DNA of 64,000 nucleotides, from NCBI RefSeq assembly GCF_018128025.1, contig NZ_JAGSCS010000005.1:79819-143818 (forward strand). Direction: 5' to 3'. Below are positions 17,991 to 28,200 of this stretch, one piece after another. Each line of letters begins with the position of its first letter. The stretch's first letter is position 1. The stretch is from Proteiniclasticum sediminis. Its GTDB lineage: Bacteria; Bacillota; Clostridia; Clostridiales; Clostridiaceae. Below the pieces are notes generated by a model that worked only from the letters and a program-made list of their open reading frames with translations, had not been told where the DNA came from and did not search any database. The translations under genes were made by a program, and so were the position numbers.

Positions 17991-18019
17991 TTGTTTTGCG
18001 AATGAAAACGTAATACTAT
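17991..18019 (+). promoter_or_regulatory. Mannitol operon promoter with overlapping cre-like site
   Basis: TTGTTT (17991-17996) and TACTAT (18014-18019) are 17 bases apart. ATGAAAACGTAATAC at 18002-18016 fits the cre consensus WTGNAANCGNW core exactly and overlaps the spacer and -10, a placement suited to CcpA repression. About 150 untranslated bases follow before the mtlA start; they contain a GAAATCC/GGATTTTC inverted repeat near 18030-18050 but no riboswitch I recognise. Confidence 0.55.
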
Positions 18020-18170
18020 GGGAATATAGAGAAATCCACCGGGGATTTTCACCAAATCGTTACTGATGAGCATGCGGACAAAAACGCGCGGTCTTGGTCG
18101 TGTTACGGCATCAGTTGCTTCACTTCATCCACTTCGTTTGTTGAACTTATTTTTTTATTGGAGGTATGAA

Positions 18171-19583
18171 ATGGAAAAGCAAAATTCTGGAGCAAAGTCA
18201 ATGGTCCAAAAGTTCGGCGCATACCTGAGCGGAATGGTCATGCCCAACATGGGCGCGTTCATCGCCTGGGGTATCATTACAGCACTCTTCATTGAAACCG
18301 GATGGCGTCCCAATGAGAAACTGGCCACCATGGTTGGTCCCATGATCAACTACCTGCTGCCGCTTCTCATCGCGTACACCGGTGGTAAAATGGTCCACGG
18401 TCACCGCGGAGGCGTGGTGGGAGCCACTGCCACCATGGGTGTCATTGCCGGAACCAGCATTCCGATGTTCATGGGCGCCATGATCATGGGACCTCTGGGC
18501 GGTTTCCTCATCAAGAAGATTGATGGAGTCTTTGAAGGCAAAATTAAAGCCGGATTTGAAATGCTCATCAACAACTTCTCTGCAGGTATCCTCGCTGTGA
18601 TTTTGGCCATCCTGGGCTATTACGGCATGGGACCGGTGGTTCAGCAGCTGAACGATTTCATGGCCGCTGGCGTTAACGCCATCGTCAACATGGGCGTGCT
18701 CCCGCTGGTGCACATTTTCGTGGAACCGGCCAAGGTGCTCTTTCTGAACAATGCCATCAACCACGGTATCTTAGGGCCCCTGGGCATTGAGCAGGTGGCA
18801 CAGAATGGCAAGTCCATCCTCTTCATGCTGGAGTCCAATCCCGGACCTGGTCTGGGTATCCTCTTAGCCTACATGTTCTTCGGAAAGGGCATTTCCAAGG
18901 CTTCCGCATCCAGCGCAGCGGTGATCCACTTCCTGGGCGGAATCCATGAGATCTACTTCCCCTACATCCTGATGAAGCCGATCCTCATTCTGGCTGCCAT
19001 GGCCGGTGGAGCTGCGGGTACCCTCGTCTTCACGATCTTCAAAGTAGGCCTCATCGCCACCCCATCCCCAGGATCCATCTTTGCCTACACCCTCATGACC
19101 CCCAAGGGCGATCATCTGGGCGTTTACCTGGGTATTCTGGTTGCTGCAGCCGTCTCCTTCGTCATCGCTTCCCTGCTCCTGAAGGGCTCCAAGGCCCAGG
19201 AGGAAGATCTGGAAGGCGCACTGGGCAAAATGGAAGCCATGAAGGGCAAAGAAAGTTCTGTCCGCAGCTCATTTGTTCCCCAGGGCGGAAAGAGCTATAA
19301 TGAAGTGAAGAAGATCATGTTTGCCTGCGATGCCGGTATGGGATCCAGCGCCATGGGTGCCTCCATTCTGAAGAAGAAGATCAAGGAAGCCGGAATGGAC
19401 ATCGATGTGACCAATGTGGCCATCAACAACCTGCCCAAGGATGTGGACCTGGTGGTCACCCATAAGGACCTCACGGACCGCGCCGCACGTATGGTACCCG
19501 GAGCCATCCACGTTTCTGTGGAGAACTTCCTGGGATCACCCAAGTACGACGAAATCATCGAGAACCTGAAGAAATCCAAATAA
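18171..19583 (+). CDS. mtlA: PTS mannitol transporter subunit IICB
   Basis: A 470-residue membrane enzyme that imports mannitol and phosphorylates it to mannitol 1-phosphate. The IIC part (residues ~10-340, eight or so membrane segments) opens with VQKFGAYLSGMVMPNMGAFIAWG, characteristic of MtlA. A linker then leads to the IIB domain KKIMFACDAGMGSSAMG, where Cys386 is the phosphorylated residue. The IIA domain is encoded separately by mtlF. The real start is ATG 18171 behind TTGGAGG; the frame is open upstream to 18066, but that part is leader. It is first in the order mtlA-mtlR-mtlF-mtlD, the common Bacillota mannitol operon. The cre-like site in its promoter predicts catabolite repression. 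Confidence 0.96.
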   Translation: MEKQNSGAKSMVQKFGAYLSGMVMPNMGAFIAWGIITALFIETGWRPNEKLATMVGPMINYLLPLLIAYTGGKMVHGHRGGVVGATATMGVIAGTSIPMFMGAMIMGPLGGFLIKKIDGVFEGKIKAGFEMLINNFSAGILAVILAILGYYGMGPVVQQLNDFMAAGVNAIVNMGVLPLVHIFVEPAKVLFLNNAINHGILGPLGIEQVAQNGKSILFMLESNPGPGLGILLAYMFFGKGISKASASSAAVIHFLGGIHEIYFPYILMKPILILAAMAGGAAGTLVFTIFKVGLIATPSPGSIFAYTLMTPKGDHLGVYLGILVAAAVSFVIASLLLKGSKAQEEDLEGALGKMEAMKGKESSVRSSFVPQGGKSYNEVKKIMFACDAGMGSSAMGASILKKKIKEAGMDIDVTNVAINNLPKDVDLVVTHKDLTDRAARMVPGAIHVSVENFLGSPKYDEIIENLKKSK

Positions 19584-19616
19584 CCTGAAGCCATAAATTA
19601 ATAGGAGGTGCCGTGA

Positions 19617-21680
19617 TTGTATATAACAGCTCGAGAAAGGCTCATGTTGAGTATTCTCCTGGAGTCACGGCACCTCTTTGTATCCTTGGGGGACATGGCT
19701 CAGCGCCTGGAGGTATCCCTTCGGACGGTGCAGCGGGAAATCAAGTTTCTGGAAGAAACCCTGAAGGCCAGCGGACTCTATCTGGACAAGAAGCCCAATG
19801 AGGGCATCCGCATTGGCGGCCCCGAAGTGCAGGTGGATCTTCTCAAGGAAGCCCTGAAAAGCTACAATGATTTTGAACTGGAACGCAATGAACGGATGCT
19901 TCTTCTCTACACTGAACTTCTGAAGAATGATGAACCGGTGAAGTCCTCCACCCTGACGGCCCTCCTGGGGATTTCCGGGAAGACCCTGCAGCAGGACCTG
20001 GAGGTATTTTCCGAAGAGATCCGCTACTGTAACCTGACGCTGACCCGAAAACCCGGTTACGGGACCTTCCTTGTGGGCAGCGAGAAGGATAAGCGCATGG
20101 GGTTTGTGAATCTCGTCCTCCAGCGAATGGAACAGTTTCCGGTTTTCTCTTTGCAGGAAGGCCGGTTCCTTTCCTTTGACCAGGAGGACCGGATTTTTTC
20201 CCTTCTTGATCAGGGACGGCTCGAAGTCATCGAAAAAGCCCTCTTTGCCGAACTGGAACAGCTGGACTATCGGCTCACGGACCTGGCGCTGCTGGAACTT
20301 TTGCTTCATCTCAATCTGTCGGTGATCCGAACCCGCCAGGGCTTCCTGGTGGAGGATTCCCCCAAGACAGAGCTCAGCGAGGAAGACCGGGTGGCTGAAG
20401 CCGTGGGGGAAAGCCTTCAATCCCAATTGGAGATCACCCTGCCGACAGCGGAGATTCGTTTCATCGCGTCCATCCTCAGCAGCGCGAAGCGCACCCGAAG
20501 TCTGGAGATCGATGAGAACTACGGGCTGACAGCCTTGGCCACCTCCCTCATCGATGCCGTCACCGAGGCCACGGGGTACTACTTTGACCGGGACCGGCGC
20601 TTCATGGAAGCGCTCATGGCTCATCTGGAGCCCCTTCTCAACCGGATCCGCGATGGAATCACCGTGCTGAACCCCATCAAGAAGGAGATCCAGGAGGATT
20701 ATGCGGTGCTCTTTGGCACCCTGGAGAAGATTCTCAAGGACAAGTTCCCCGGACAGGAGATCAGCGATGATGAGATCGGGTTTCTCACCCTCCATTTTGC
20801 CTCAGCGGTGAAGGAACTGAAGGAAGCTCCCAAGGTGTCCACCCTGGTGGTCTGCACCAGCGGCATTGCCACTTCCCGGATGCTGACGAAGAAACTCCTG
20901 GGCAAGTTTCCCCAGCTCACCATTATCGAACAGGGTTCCATCATCGATCTCAAGAAGATGGACACGACGGATTTTGATCTGATCATTTCCACGGTGGGGA
21001 TCCGGGATGCCCAGTTCGAGTACATTCTGGTGAGTCCCATGCTGTCCGAGGAGGATGCCCGGAAACTGGAGCGGGTCATCAACGACAAACTGCTGACCTT
21101 TTCCCGAAGAAAGGCCAAGCCTTCCCGGGAGGAGCACAAAACCAGTGAGGGGTTTGATCCCGAGCCTGCCCTGGCAGCCACGGAAGCCGCCACGGGGATG
21201 ATCCGGTCCCTCCTGGAGCATTTTGCCCTTCGGGAACTGCAGGCATCCAGCTTACCCGAAGCCCTGGACCAGATGTTTGCCGATCTTTCGCTACCCCATG
21301 GGGGGGAAGCGGCCAAGGCCATGCTGCTGCAGAAAGCCCGAACCACTGGGTCGGCCCTTCCCGGAACGAGGCTGGCCCTGATCCATGGCCGTCATGAAAC
21401 CGTGGACCAGCCGCTGTTTCGGGTATACCGAAACCCCCAGCCCTTAGTGATGCTGGGGATGGATGGGAAAACTCAGGCTGTGCAGACGCTGCTGCTTCTG
21501 CTCACCCCGCAGCAGCTGGGGGAGGCGGAGCTGGAGCTGGTCAGCACCATCAGCATCGCTTTACTGGAACGGGCCAACACCCAAATTTATGAAACCGCAG
21601 GAGAAGGGCAAATCCGAACCCTGCTCCTGGACCATCTAAAGACAAAGTATCTCGAAATTATGATGAAGAAGTGGAGGTAA
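19617..21680 (+). CDS. mtlR: MtlR, PRD-containing transcriptional activator of mannitol genes
   Basis: A 687-residue BglG/MtlR-type activator. In order it has an N-terminal helix-turn-helix (DMAQRLEVSLRTVQREIKFLE), a second winged region, two PTS regulation domains between about residues 190 and 400, a IIB-Gat-like domain with VVCTSGIATSRML and a IIA-Mtl-like C-terminal domain (from ~residue 540). These domains are phosphorylated by HPr and PTS enzymes, so activity reports mannitol flux. Translation must begin at TTG 19617, since AATAGGAGGTG lies about seven bases upstream and the next ATG is deep in the fold. The C-terminal IIA-like domain lacks a clear active-site histidine context. The gene is flanked by mtlA (33 bases) and mtlF (5 bases). 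Confidence 0.93.
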   Translation: MYITARERLMLSILLESRHLFVSLGDMAQRLEVSLRTVQREIKFLEETLKASGLYLDKKPNEGIRIGGPEVQVDLLKEALKSYNDFELERNERMLLLYTELLKNDEPVKSSTLTALLGISGKTLQQDLEVFSEEIRYCNLTLTRKPGYGTFLVGSEKDKRMGFVNLVLQRMEQFPVFSLQEGRFLSFDQEDRIFSLLDQGRLEVIEKALFAELEQLDYRLTDLALLELLLHLNLSVIRTRQGFLVEDSPKTELSEEDRVAEAVGESLQSQLEITLPTAEIRFIASILSSAKRTRSLEIDENYGLTALATSLIDAVTEATGYYFDRDRRFMEALMAHLEPLLNRIRDGITVLNPIKKEIQEDYAVLFGTLEKILKDKFPGQEISDDEIGFLTLHFASAVKELKEAPKVSTLVVCTSGIATSRMLTKKLLGKFPQLTIIEQGSIIDLKKMDTTDFDLIISTVGIRDAQFEYILVSPMLSEEDARKLERVINDKLLTFSRRKAKPSREEHKTSEGFDPEPALAATEAATGMIRSLLEHFALRELQASSLPEALDQMFADLSLPHGGEAAKAMLLQKARTTGSALPGTRLALIHGRHETVDQPLFRVYRNPQPLVMLGMDGKTQAVQTLLLLLTPQQLGEAELELVSTISIALLERANTQIYETAGEGQIRTLLLDHLKTKYLEIMMKKWR

Positions 21681-21685
21681 CAAAG

Positions 21686-22114
21686 ATGAGCGACATCTTG
21701 CGTTTGGAGAATATTCTCCTCAATCAGACCCTGAAGGATAAAACCCAGGCCATCACCATGGCTGGAGAACTGCTGGTGAAAGGCGGTTATGTGGACGAGC
21801 ACTATATTGCGGAAATGCTGAAGCGGGAGGAACTGTCCACCACGTACATCGGCAATGACATTGCCATTCCCCATGGCACCAATGAAGCCAAGGAAGATGT
21901 GAAGGCGTCGGGAATTTCGGTGATTCAGGTGCCGGAGGGCGTGGATTTCAACGGGGAAAAGGCCCGCGTGATCTTCGGCATTGCCGGAAAGGACAACACG
22001 CACCTGGAGATTCTCTCCAACATCGCCATTCTGTGCTCCGACATGGAGAATGTGGAGAAGATCGTCCGTGCCTCCACCAAAGAAGAGATCATGGACCTCT
22101 TGGGAGGGCTGTAA
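21686..22114 (+). CDS. mtlF: PTS mannitol transporter subunit IIA
   Basis: A 142-residue cytoplasmic phosphocarrier that takes phosphate from HPr and passes it to the IIB domain of MtlA. The active-site histidine lies in IAIPHGT (His63), with the surrounding ELSTTYIGNDIAIPHG typical of the mannitol/fructose IIA family. The start is ATG 21686 with GTGGAGG ten bases upstream; the upstream in-frame GTG at 21671 is part of that ribosome site. It is packed tightly between mtlR (five bases) and mtlD (one base after its stop). Length and motifs are standard. Confidence 0.96.
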   Translation: MSDILRLENILLNQTLKDKTQAITMAGELLVKGGYVDEHYIAEMLKREELSTTYIGNDIAIPHGTNEAKEDVKASGISVIQVPEGVDFNGEKARVIFGIAGKDNTHLEILSNIAILCSDMENVEKIVRASTKEEIMDLLGGL

Positions 22115-22115
22115 G

Positions 22116-23261
22116 ATGAAAGCAATCCATTTTGGTGCCGGGAATATCGGCCGGGGATTCATCGGCCTCATCCTGAAAGAAAACGGCTTTGACGTGACCT
22201 TTGCGGATGTCAGTGCCGTACTCATCGACGAGCTGAAGAAAAAAGGGGAGTATGATGTGATCCTGGCGGACCCCTCTGGAGAAAAGATCCATGTCTCCGG
22301 GGTTCATGCCCTGAACAGTCAGACTGAAGGGGACCTTTTGGCCGATGCCGTGGCAGAGGCGGATCTCATCACCACGGCGGTGGGTCCCAATATTGTTCCC
22401 CTCATCGCCAAGAACCTGGTTCCGGGAATTCGTCGACGAATGGAAAAAGGAGAGGAAACCCCATTTTCCGTCATCGCCTGCGAAAATGCCGTGGGTGCCT
22501 CGACGATTCTGAAAAAGGCTCTTTTTGAAAGCCTGACGCCTGATGAGCAGACCTGGGCGGAAGAACACATGGGCTTTCCCGATTCGGCCGTGGACCGCAT
22601 CGTGCCGCTGCAAAACAATGCGAATCCCCTGGATGTGAAAGTGGAACCCTTCTTTGAATGGGTGGTGGAGTCCGGCAAGGTCAAGGGAAATTTCCCGCCG
22701 CTGAAGGGCGTCCACTATGTGGAGGAGCTGAAGCCCTACATCGAGCGAAAGCTGTTCACCGTGAACACCGGCCATGCCGCCACAGCTTATTTTGGCATGC
22801 TCCGGGGATACCAGACGGTCCTGGAAGCCATCTCCGATCCCGCCATCGAGGCCGAGGTTCGGGAAGTGCTGAAAGAAACGGCCTTCTACATCACCACAGC
22901 CTACGGGTTTGATCCGAAAGAGCATCAGACCTATGTGGATACGATTATCCGGCGATTCAAGAATCCGGAGATTTCCGATGACCTGAGCCGTGTGGGCCGA
23001 TCCCCCTTGCGAAAAATCTCCCGCAGCGACCGATTTGTGACTCCGGCTTTGGGGGTACTGGAGCGGGGAAAAGATCCTGTAGCCCTGGCCAAGGCCATGG
23101 CCGCCGCCATGAAAACCCGCCATGGGGAGGATCCGGAGAGTGTCACCCTGACAGATTTCATTGCAGCAGAAGGGGTAGAAGCTGCCCTGGAAAAATTCTC
23201 CGGCTTGGAAAAAACTCATCCTTTAACGGCCCTGGTGGTGAAAGCATACGCCATACTCTAA
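22116..23261 (+). CDS. mtlD: Mannitol-1-phosphate 5-dehydrogenase
   Basis: A 381-residue NAD-dependent long-chain dehydrogenase that converts mannitol 1-phosphate to fructose 6-phosphate. The N-terminal Rossmann motif is AIHFGAGNIGRGFIG. VACENAVGAS-like text (VIACENAVGAS) and the substrate loop HYVEELKPYIERKLFTVNTGHAATAYFG, with the catalytic lysine and histidine, are hallmarks of MtlD. ATG 22116 follows GGGAGGG and begins one base after the mtlF stop; the longer open frame upstream lies inside mtlF. It is the last mannitol gene. No clear terminator follows, so some transcription could continue into nagB. Confidence 0.97.
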   Translation: MKAIHFGAGNIGRGFIGLILKENGFDVTFADVSAVLIDELKKKGEYDVILADPSGEKIHVSGVHALNSQTEGDLLADAVAEADLITTAVGPNIVPLIAKNLVPGIRRRMEKGEETPFSVIACENAVGASTILKKALFESLTPDEQTWAEEHMGFPDSAVDRIVPLQNNANPLDVKVEPFFEWVVESGKVKGNFPPLKGVHYVEELKPYIERKLFTVNTGHAATAYFGMLRGYQTVLEAISDPAIEAEVREVLKETAFYITTAYGFDPKEHQTYVDTIIRRFKNPEISDDLSRVGRSPLRKISRSDRFVTPALGVLERGKDPVALAKAMAAAMKTRHGEDPESVTLTDFIAAEGVEAALEKFSGLEKTHPLTALVVKAYAIL

Positions 23262-23300
23262 AAACCTCGTCCCTCTCTTGTTAACATGTTGTCAGATTCG

Positions 23301-23309
23301 TGTTAGAAT
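23301..23309 (+). promoter_or_regulatory. Extended -10 promoter for nagB
   Basis: TGTTAGAAT at 23301-23309 is an extended -10 element. The nearest TTGTTA (23278-23283) is 20 bases away, so the -35 is poor. The upstream TTGTTAACATGTTG contains a short GTTAAC palindrome that could be an operator. Confidence 0.45.
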
Positions 23310-23341
23310 GGAGAGGAATACAGATGAAAAGAGGTAGAGTG

Positions 23342-24073
23342 ATGAAATTCAAGATCTTTGAAACCTATGAGGAAGCCAGCGCATACAGTGCGGAACTTCT
23401 GGCGGAGGTCATCCGGACGAAGCGGGATGCCGTGCTTGGCTTAGCCACAGGCTCCAGTCCGGAAGGGATGTACAAGGAGATCATTCGTCGGTACGAAGCC
23501 GGGGAAATCGACTTTTCCCAGGTGAAAAGCATCAATCTCGATGAGTATGTGGGACTAACCGGAGACCATGATCAGAGTTACCGGTACTTTATGGACACCC
23601 ATCTCTTCAACCACGTGAATATCAACAAGGCCAACACCCATGTGCCCCAAGGTGTGGGACAGGATCTCGCTGCTCTGGCAAAAGCCTACGATGAGCTCAT
23701 CGAGAATCTCGGGGGGATTGATGTCCAGGTTCTGGGCATCGGCGCCAACGGCCATATCGGATTCAACGAGCCTGAGCATGAGCTTCACCTGAAGACCCAT
23801 GTGGCGGAGCTGAAGCCGGAAACCATCGAAGCCAACGCCCGATTCTTTGAATCCCGGGATGATGTGCCCACCAAGGCCGTCACCATGGGCATCGGGGCAA
23901 TTCTTTCCGCGAAAAAGATTATCCTCATTGCTTCCGGCGAGAGCAAAGCGGAAGCGGTGAAGGCCCTGGAAGATGATTTTATCTCCACCCATGTACCGGC
24001 TACGCTGCTGAAGCTTCATGCTGATGTCACCGTGGTGCTGGACAAAGAAGCGGCATCGCTTCTGACCAAGTAA
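23342..24073 (+). CDS. nagB: Glucosamine-6-phosphate deaminase
   Basis: A 243-residue enzyme that converts glucosamine 6-phosphate to fructose 6-phosphate and ammonia, feeding amino sugars into glycolysis. Family motifs are GLATGSSPEGMY, SINLDEYVGL with the catalytic aspartate, GIGANGHIGFNEP and GIGAILSAKKI. I use ATG 23342, which gives the usual N terminus and has GAGG eight bases upstream; an in-frame ATG at 23324 would add six residues. The nagA partner is not adjacent. Like mtlD, the product is fructose 6-phosphate. A shared bidirectional terminator separates it from the convergent PHP gene. Confidence 0.96.
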   Translation: MKFKIFETYEEASAYSAELLAEVIRTKRDAVLGLATGSSPEGMYKEIIRRYEAGEIDFSQVKSINLDEYVGLTGDHDQSYRYFMDTHLFNHVNINKANTHVPQGVGQDLAALAKAYDELIENLGGIDVQVLGIGANGHIGFNEPEHELHLKTHVAELKPETIEANARFFESRDDVPTKAVTMGIGAILSAKKIILIASGESKAEAVKALEDDFISTHVPATLLKLHADVTVVLDKEAASLLTK

Positions 24074-24082
24074 GCTAAGCAA

Positions 24083-24128
24083 AAAATACACCTGACCAAT
24101 TCCCTAGGGTTTTGATCAGGTGTATTTT
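24083..24128. terminator. Bidirectional terminator between nagB and the PHP gene
   Basis: A 13-bp stem (AAAATACACCTGA at 24083-24095 with 24116-24128) carries A-runs on the left and T-runs on the right, so it can stop transcription from both convergent genes. Confidence 0.85.
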
Positions 24129-24952
24129 CATGGGGTAAATCGCTGGAGGAAGGGCTGGAGGTCTTCCGGAGAAAAGGTCGTAGAGGCCAGCTCCCCGTGC
24201 TTAACATCCTGGGGAATGCCGTGATAGTCGGATCCGGCGGTGATGAGAAGATTTCGTTCCCGGGCCGCCTTCAGGGAGGTCAAGGTCATGGCCTCGTCAT
24301 TTAACGGGTAATAACACTCCACCCCGTCAAAGGGATGGGTGAGGAGACTCTCCAGGGAGTTCTTCTTGTAGATCACCGGATGGGCCAGAATAGCCACAGC
24401 GCCGTACTGATGGAGAAGATCGAGACCTTCCTTCACCGAGAGGCGGACGTTGGGCACATAGGCCGGACTAGACTTGTCCAGATACTTCATAAACGCTTCA
24501 TTGTAGGTCAGGTGGGGGACCTTTGCATGGACCGCCTGGGCCAGGTTCGCCCGGGTAAGGACCCCTGCGCTTTTTGCCCGGAGGGCCGCATAATCAATCT
24601 CCAGATCGAAATGCTCTTTGAGCAGATGGATCATCTTTTCCATGCGGGTGTTCCGGGACGTGAATAGATGCTCCAGGGTGGCCAGAAATTCCGGATCCTG
24701 GTAGCGGTCATCGGGAAAATAGCCGAGAATATGGATGCTCTCGCCGTTTTCTGCCGTGGTGAGCTCAATGCCGGGGATGAAGGTGATGCCGGAAGATTCC
24801 AGAAGGGGTTTCAGGGCTTCATGGCCCGCCACGGTATCATGGTCTGTCAGGGCCAGCAGAGATAATTTTTTCTTCACCGCCAGGGCATGGAGTGCCTCTG
24901 GAGTGAGCCGTCCGTCTGAATGGGTGGTATGGCAGTGCAGATCGAGGGTCAT
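24128..24952 (-). CDS. PHP-domain phosphoesterase
   Basis: A 274-residue PHP (polymerase and histidinol phosphatase) protein. The metal-binding motifs are LDLHCHTTHSDG at the N terminus, LTDHDTVAGHE, FIPGIELTT, AILAHP and GSDYHG near the C terminus. The full set and the length match the YciV/RNase AM/TrpH group, which removes phosphates from nucleotides or degrades short RNA 5' to 3'. The start is ATG 24952 on the minus strand, preceded by AAGGAAAGTG; the frame extends upstream into the operator region but without a ribosome site. It is transcribed alone, divergent from the 5'-nucleotidase gene. Exact substrate is not determinable from sequence. Confidence 0.88.
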   Translation of the reverse strand: MTLDLHCHTTHSDGRLTPEALHALAVKKKLSLLALTDHDTVAGHEALKPLLESSGITFIPGIELTTAENGESIHILGYFPDDRYQDPEFLATLEHLFTSRNTRMEKMIHLLKEHFDLEIDYAALRAKSAGVLTRANLAQAVHAKVPHLTYNEAFMKYLDKSSPAYVPNVRLSVKEGLDLLHQYGAVAILAHPVIYKKNSLESLLTHPFDGVECYYPLNDEAMTLTSLKAARERNLLITAGSDYHGIPQDVKHGELASTTFSPEDLQPFLQRFTP

Positions 24953-25224
24953 TTTATCACTTTCCTTGTAAATGTTTACATTTTGTGAACATGCTAGGTT
25001 CACTTTCTATTTTACCACAGATTTCAAAGACATTGAAATCCAATTGTTTTGGAAGAAAGAAGAGATATAAATATTAATATGTAAACGATAATCAGCCCCA
25101 ATTGTTACGGAAACGTAAAACCTTGATGAAGTCGAAAACATGGCGGTTCAGTGAACTTTATTTCGGATATAATGAAGATAGCCATGAAAATTGGCGGAAT
25201 ATTTAATAATTCGGAGGTGTTGTT
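24953..25224. promoter_or_regulatory. Divergent control region between the PHP and 5'-nucleotidase genes
   Basis: Minus strand: TTCAAT and TAAAAT (25032-25037 and 25009-25014, 17 apart, extended by TGG) should drive the PHP gene. Just downstream lie the inverted repeat GTGAAC-N7-GTTCAC (24985-25003) and the perfect 14-base palindrome TGTAAATGTTTACA (24967-24980), one base off an ideal cre. Plus strand: TATAAT at 25168-25173 serves the nucleotidase gene with GTTCA-G-TGAAC at 25146-25156 in the -35 area. ATGTAAACGATAATC at 25079-25093 is another cre-like core. No open reading frame was seen here. Confidence 0.5.
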
Positions 25225-28200
25225 TTGAAGAACAGAAGTCGGCTAAAGCTGCTCTCCCTAATTCTTGCTTTGGCATTCTCCTTTTCGCTCCTGCCTGCCC
25301 AACTGGTCAAGGCTGCGGTTAACAACAAAAGCGCAACCATCGACTACTACGCCATCAATGACTTCCACGGTACCGTGGATCAGACCGCCAGTTCCAGCAA
25401 TCCGGGCATCGCGCGGATTGAGACCTATCTGAAGGCGAGAATCGCCGAAAACCCCAACTCCTATTTCCTCTCCGTGGGTGACCAGTATCAGGGCTCCGCG
25501 GTGTCGAACCTCACCTACGGCGACGTGGTCAACGACATTCTGGAGCACATGAATCTCTTGACTTCCGCCATCGGTAATCATGAGTTCGACTGGGGTGCTG
25601 AACGGATTCCCCAATGGGCGAAAGAAGGCGGATTCGAGTTCATCGCCTCCAACATCGAGGTGGATCCCGCCTACAAGCCTGCCGAATGGGATACCTATGT
25701 GAAGCCCTACTACATCCATACGGTGACGGTGGATGGCGTAGACTACAAGATCGGCTTCATCGGCATTGCTACTCCCGAAACTGCCTACAAAACCGCAGCG
25801 GCTAATGTTGTGGGCTTCACCTTCACCGATCCTGTGGCAGCCACGCTGAAGTATACCGCAGAGCTCCGCGATGTGGAGAAGGTTGATGCCGTCATCGCTC
25901 TGACCCATCTGGGCGCATTCCAGGATGCCACCACAAAGGTCATCACCGGCGAAATCGTCAATTATGCCAATGGCGTGGATGTGGATGCCATTTTCTCCGG
26001 CCACACCCACCAGATCGTGGACGGTGTCGTCAATGGAATCCCTGTGGTCCAGGGCCAGTATAACGGCAGAAGCCTGTCCAAGATCCGTTTGAACTTCACC
26101 ACCGTGGAAACGGACGGTGTTCCGGTGAAAACTCTGGCTTCGGTGGACGGCGAGTCCATCAATATCCGTAGCCTGATTCCTACACTGCCGGAAGATCCAG
26201 CCGTGAAGCAGATCATTGCCGACTACTACACGATTTTGCAGCCCATTCTGGAAAAGCAGCTGGGCGTGCTGAACAATGACCTCCCCCATGACACGGATAC
26301 CATGCAGCTGACCCCCATGGGCCAGTTTGTGGCCAAGGTCATGGCAGAGATGGGCAAAACCCAGATCGGCATCATCAATGGCGGCGGAATCCGCGGCGGA
26401 CTCACCGCCGGCAACGTCACCATGGGCCATATGTATACTCTGCTTCCCTTCGACAACACTCTGGTTACCTTGAAGCTCACCGGAGCAGAACTGAAGAAGA
26501 TTGTGGAGCATGGAATTATGCCTGCCACCTTCCGTCCCGGACAGTTCTATGGGCTGGAAGTTTGGTACAATCCTGAAGCTGCGGCAGGAAGCCGCATCAC
26601 GAAGATCACCCTGGCGGACGGAACCCCCATCAGCGACACAGAGGTTTACTCCGTGGCGACCCTGGACTTCCTCCTCACCGGCGGCGACAAGTATGACTAC
26701 AGCAAGGCCACTGATGTGGTGGACACGGTGATCCCTGTCCGCGATATGATCGCCAGCTATATTGAATCCAAGGGTGTGCTGGATGTTCCCTATGAGGACG
26801 TAATGCACAAGGATTATGATGAAGTGGTGTCCGTGGTGGACTACTACTCCATCAACGACTTCCATGGCAACGTGGATAGCTCGGGCAGCAGCAAGAACCC
26901 CGGACTGGCGCGCATTCAGGCTTATCTGGAAGCTCAGCGTCTCTTGAATCCCAATACGTTCTTCCTGTCCTCCGGCGACCATTTCCAGGGTACCGCCATT
27001 TCCAACCTCACCTATGGTGAAGTGGTCAATGACATCCTGAAGGAAATGGGCATTCTGGCCTCCGCTCTGGGCAACCATGAGTTTGACTGGGGCAGCAAGC
27101 TGATCCCCCTGTGGGCATCAAACGGCGGATACAAGTATCTGGCCTCCAACATCGAAGTCAAGGCCGAGAACAAACCTGCCGGCTGGGATGAGAATGTCGT
27201 ACCATACCTGATTCAGGACCTCGTGGTGGGCGGAAAGCCTGTGAAGGTCGGTTTCATCGGTATCGCTACCCCTGAAACAGCATACAAGGTTGCCGCACAG
27301 AACGTGGTGGGCTTCACCTTCACGGATCCTGTGGCTGCAGCTAACCATTGGGCAGAAGTTCTGCGCAAGGACATGGGCGTGGACGCTGTTGTCGCCCTGA
27401 CCCATCTGGGTGCTTTCCAGAACACCACCACCAAGGAAGTCACCGGCGAAGCCGCTGATTTCGCCAAGAAGGTGACGGGCATTGATGCCATCTTCACCGG
27501 ACATACCCATCAGACCGTGGATGGCGTGGTCAACGGTATTCCTGTGGTTCAGGGATCCTATAACGGCCGTGGCCTGTCCAAGATTTCTCTGGAGTTCACC
27601 ATTGCCGGACCCGATGTGACCCTCACGGGCGTTTCCGGAGACTCCATCAACATGACCAGCCTCATTCCCACCCTTACCATGGATCCCGAAGTCAAGGCCA
27701 TTGTGGACAGCTACTACAAGGAACTGGCTCCGATTCTGGAAGAAGTGCTGGGCGAACTGAAAACCGATCTTCCCCATGACACCGATACTCAGCAGCTGAC
27801 CCCCATGGGCCAGTTTGTGGCCAAGGCCCTGGCCGAAATCGGCGGAACCCAGATCGCCATCATCAACGGCGGCGGAATCCGACGAGGCTTTGAAGCCGGC
27901 CCCATCACCATGGGACTCATGTATGAGCTGCTGCCCTTTGACAACACCCTGGTTACCCTGAAGGTCACCGGAGCCGAGCTCAAGAAGCTTCTGGAGCACG
28001 GCCTCATGCCGGAAAACTTCCGTCCCGGACAGTTCTACGGCATTGAAGTCTGGTATGACGACAAGGCACCTGCAGGCGAGCGCATCAGCACCATCCGTCT
28101 TCTGGATGGAACCCTGGTGAAGGACGATGGCATCTACACCGTCTCCACCCTGGACTTCCTCCTCACCGGCGGAGACAGCTATGACTTTACCAAGGCCACC

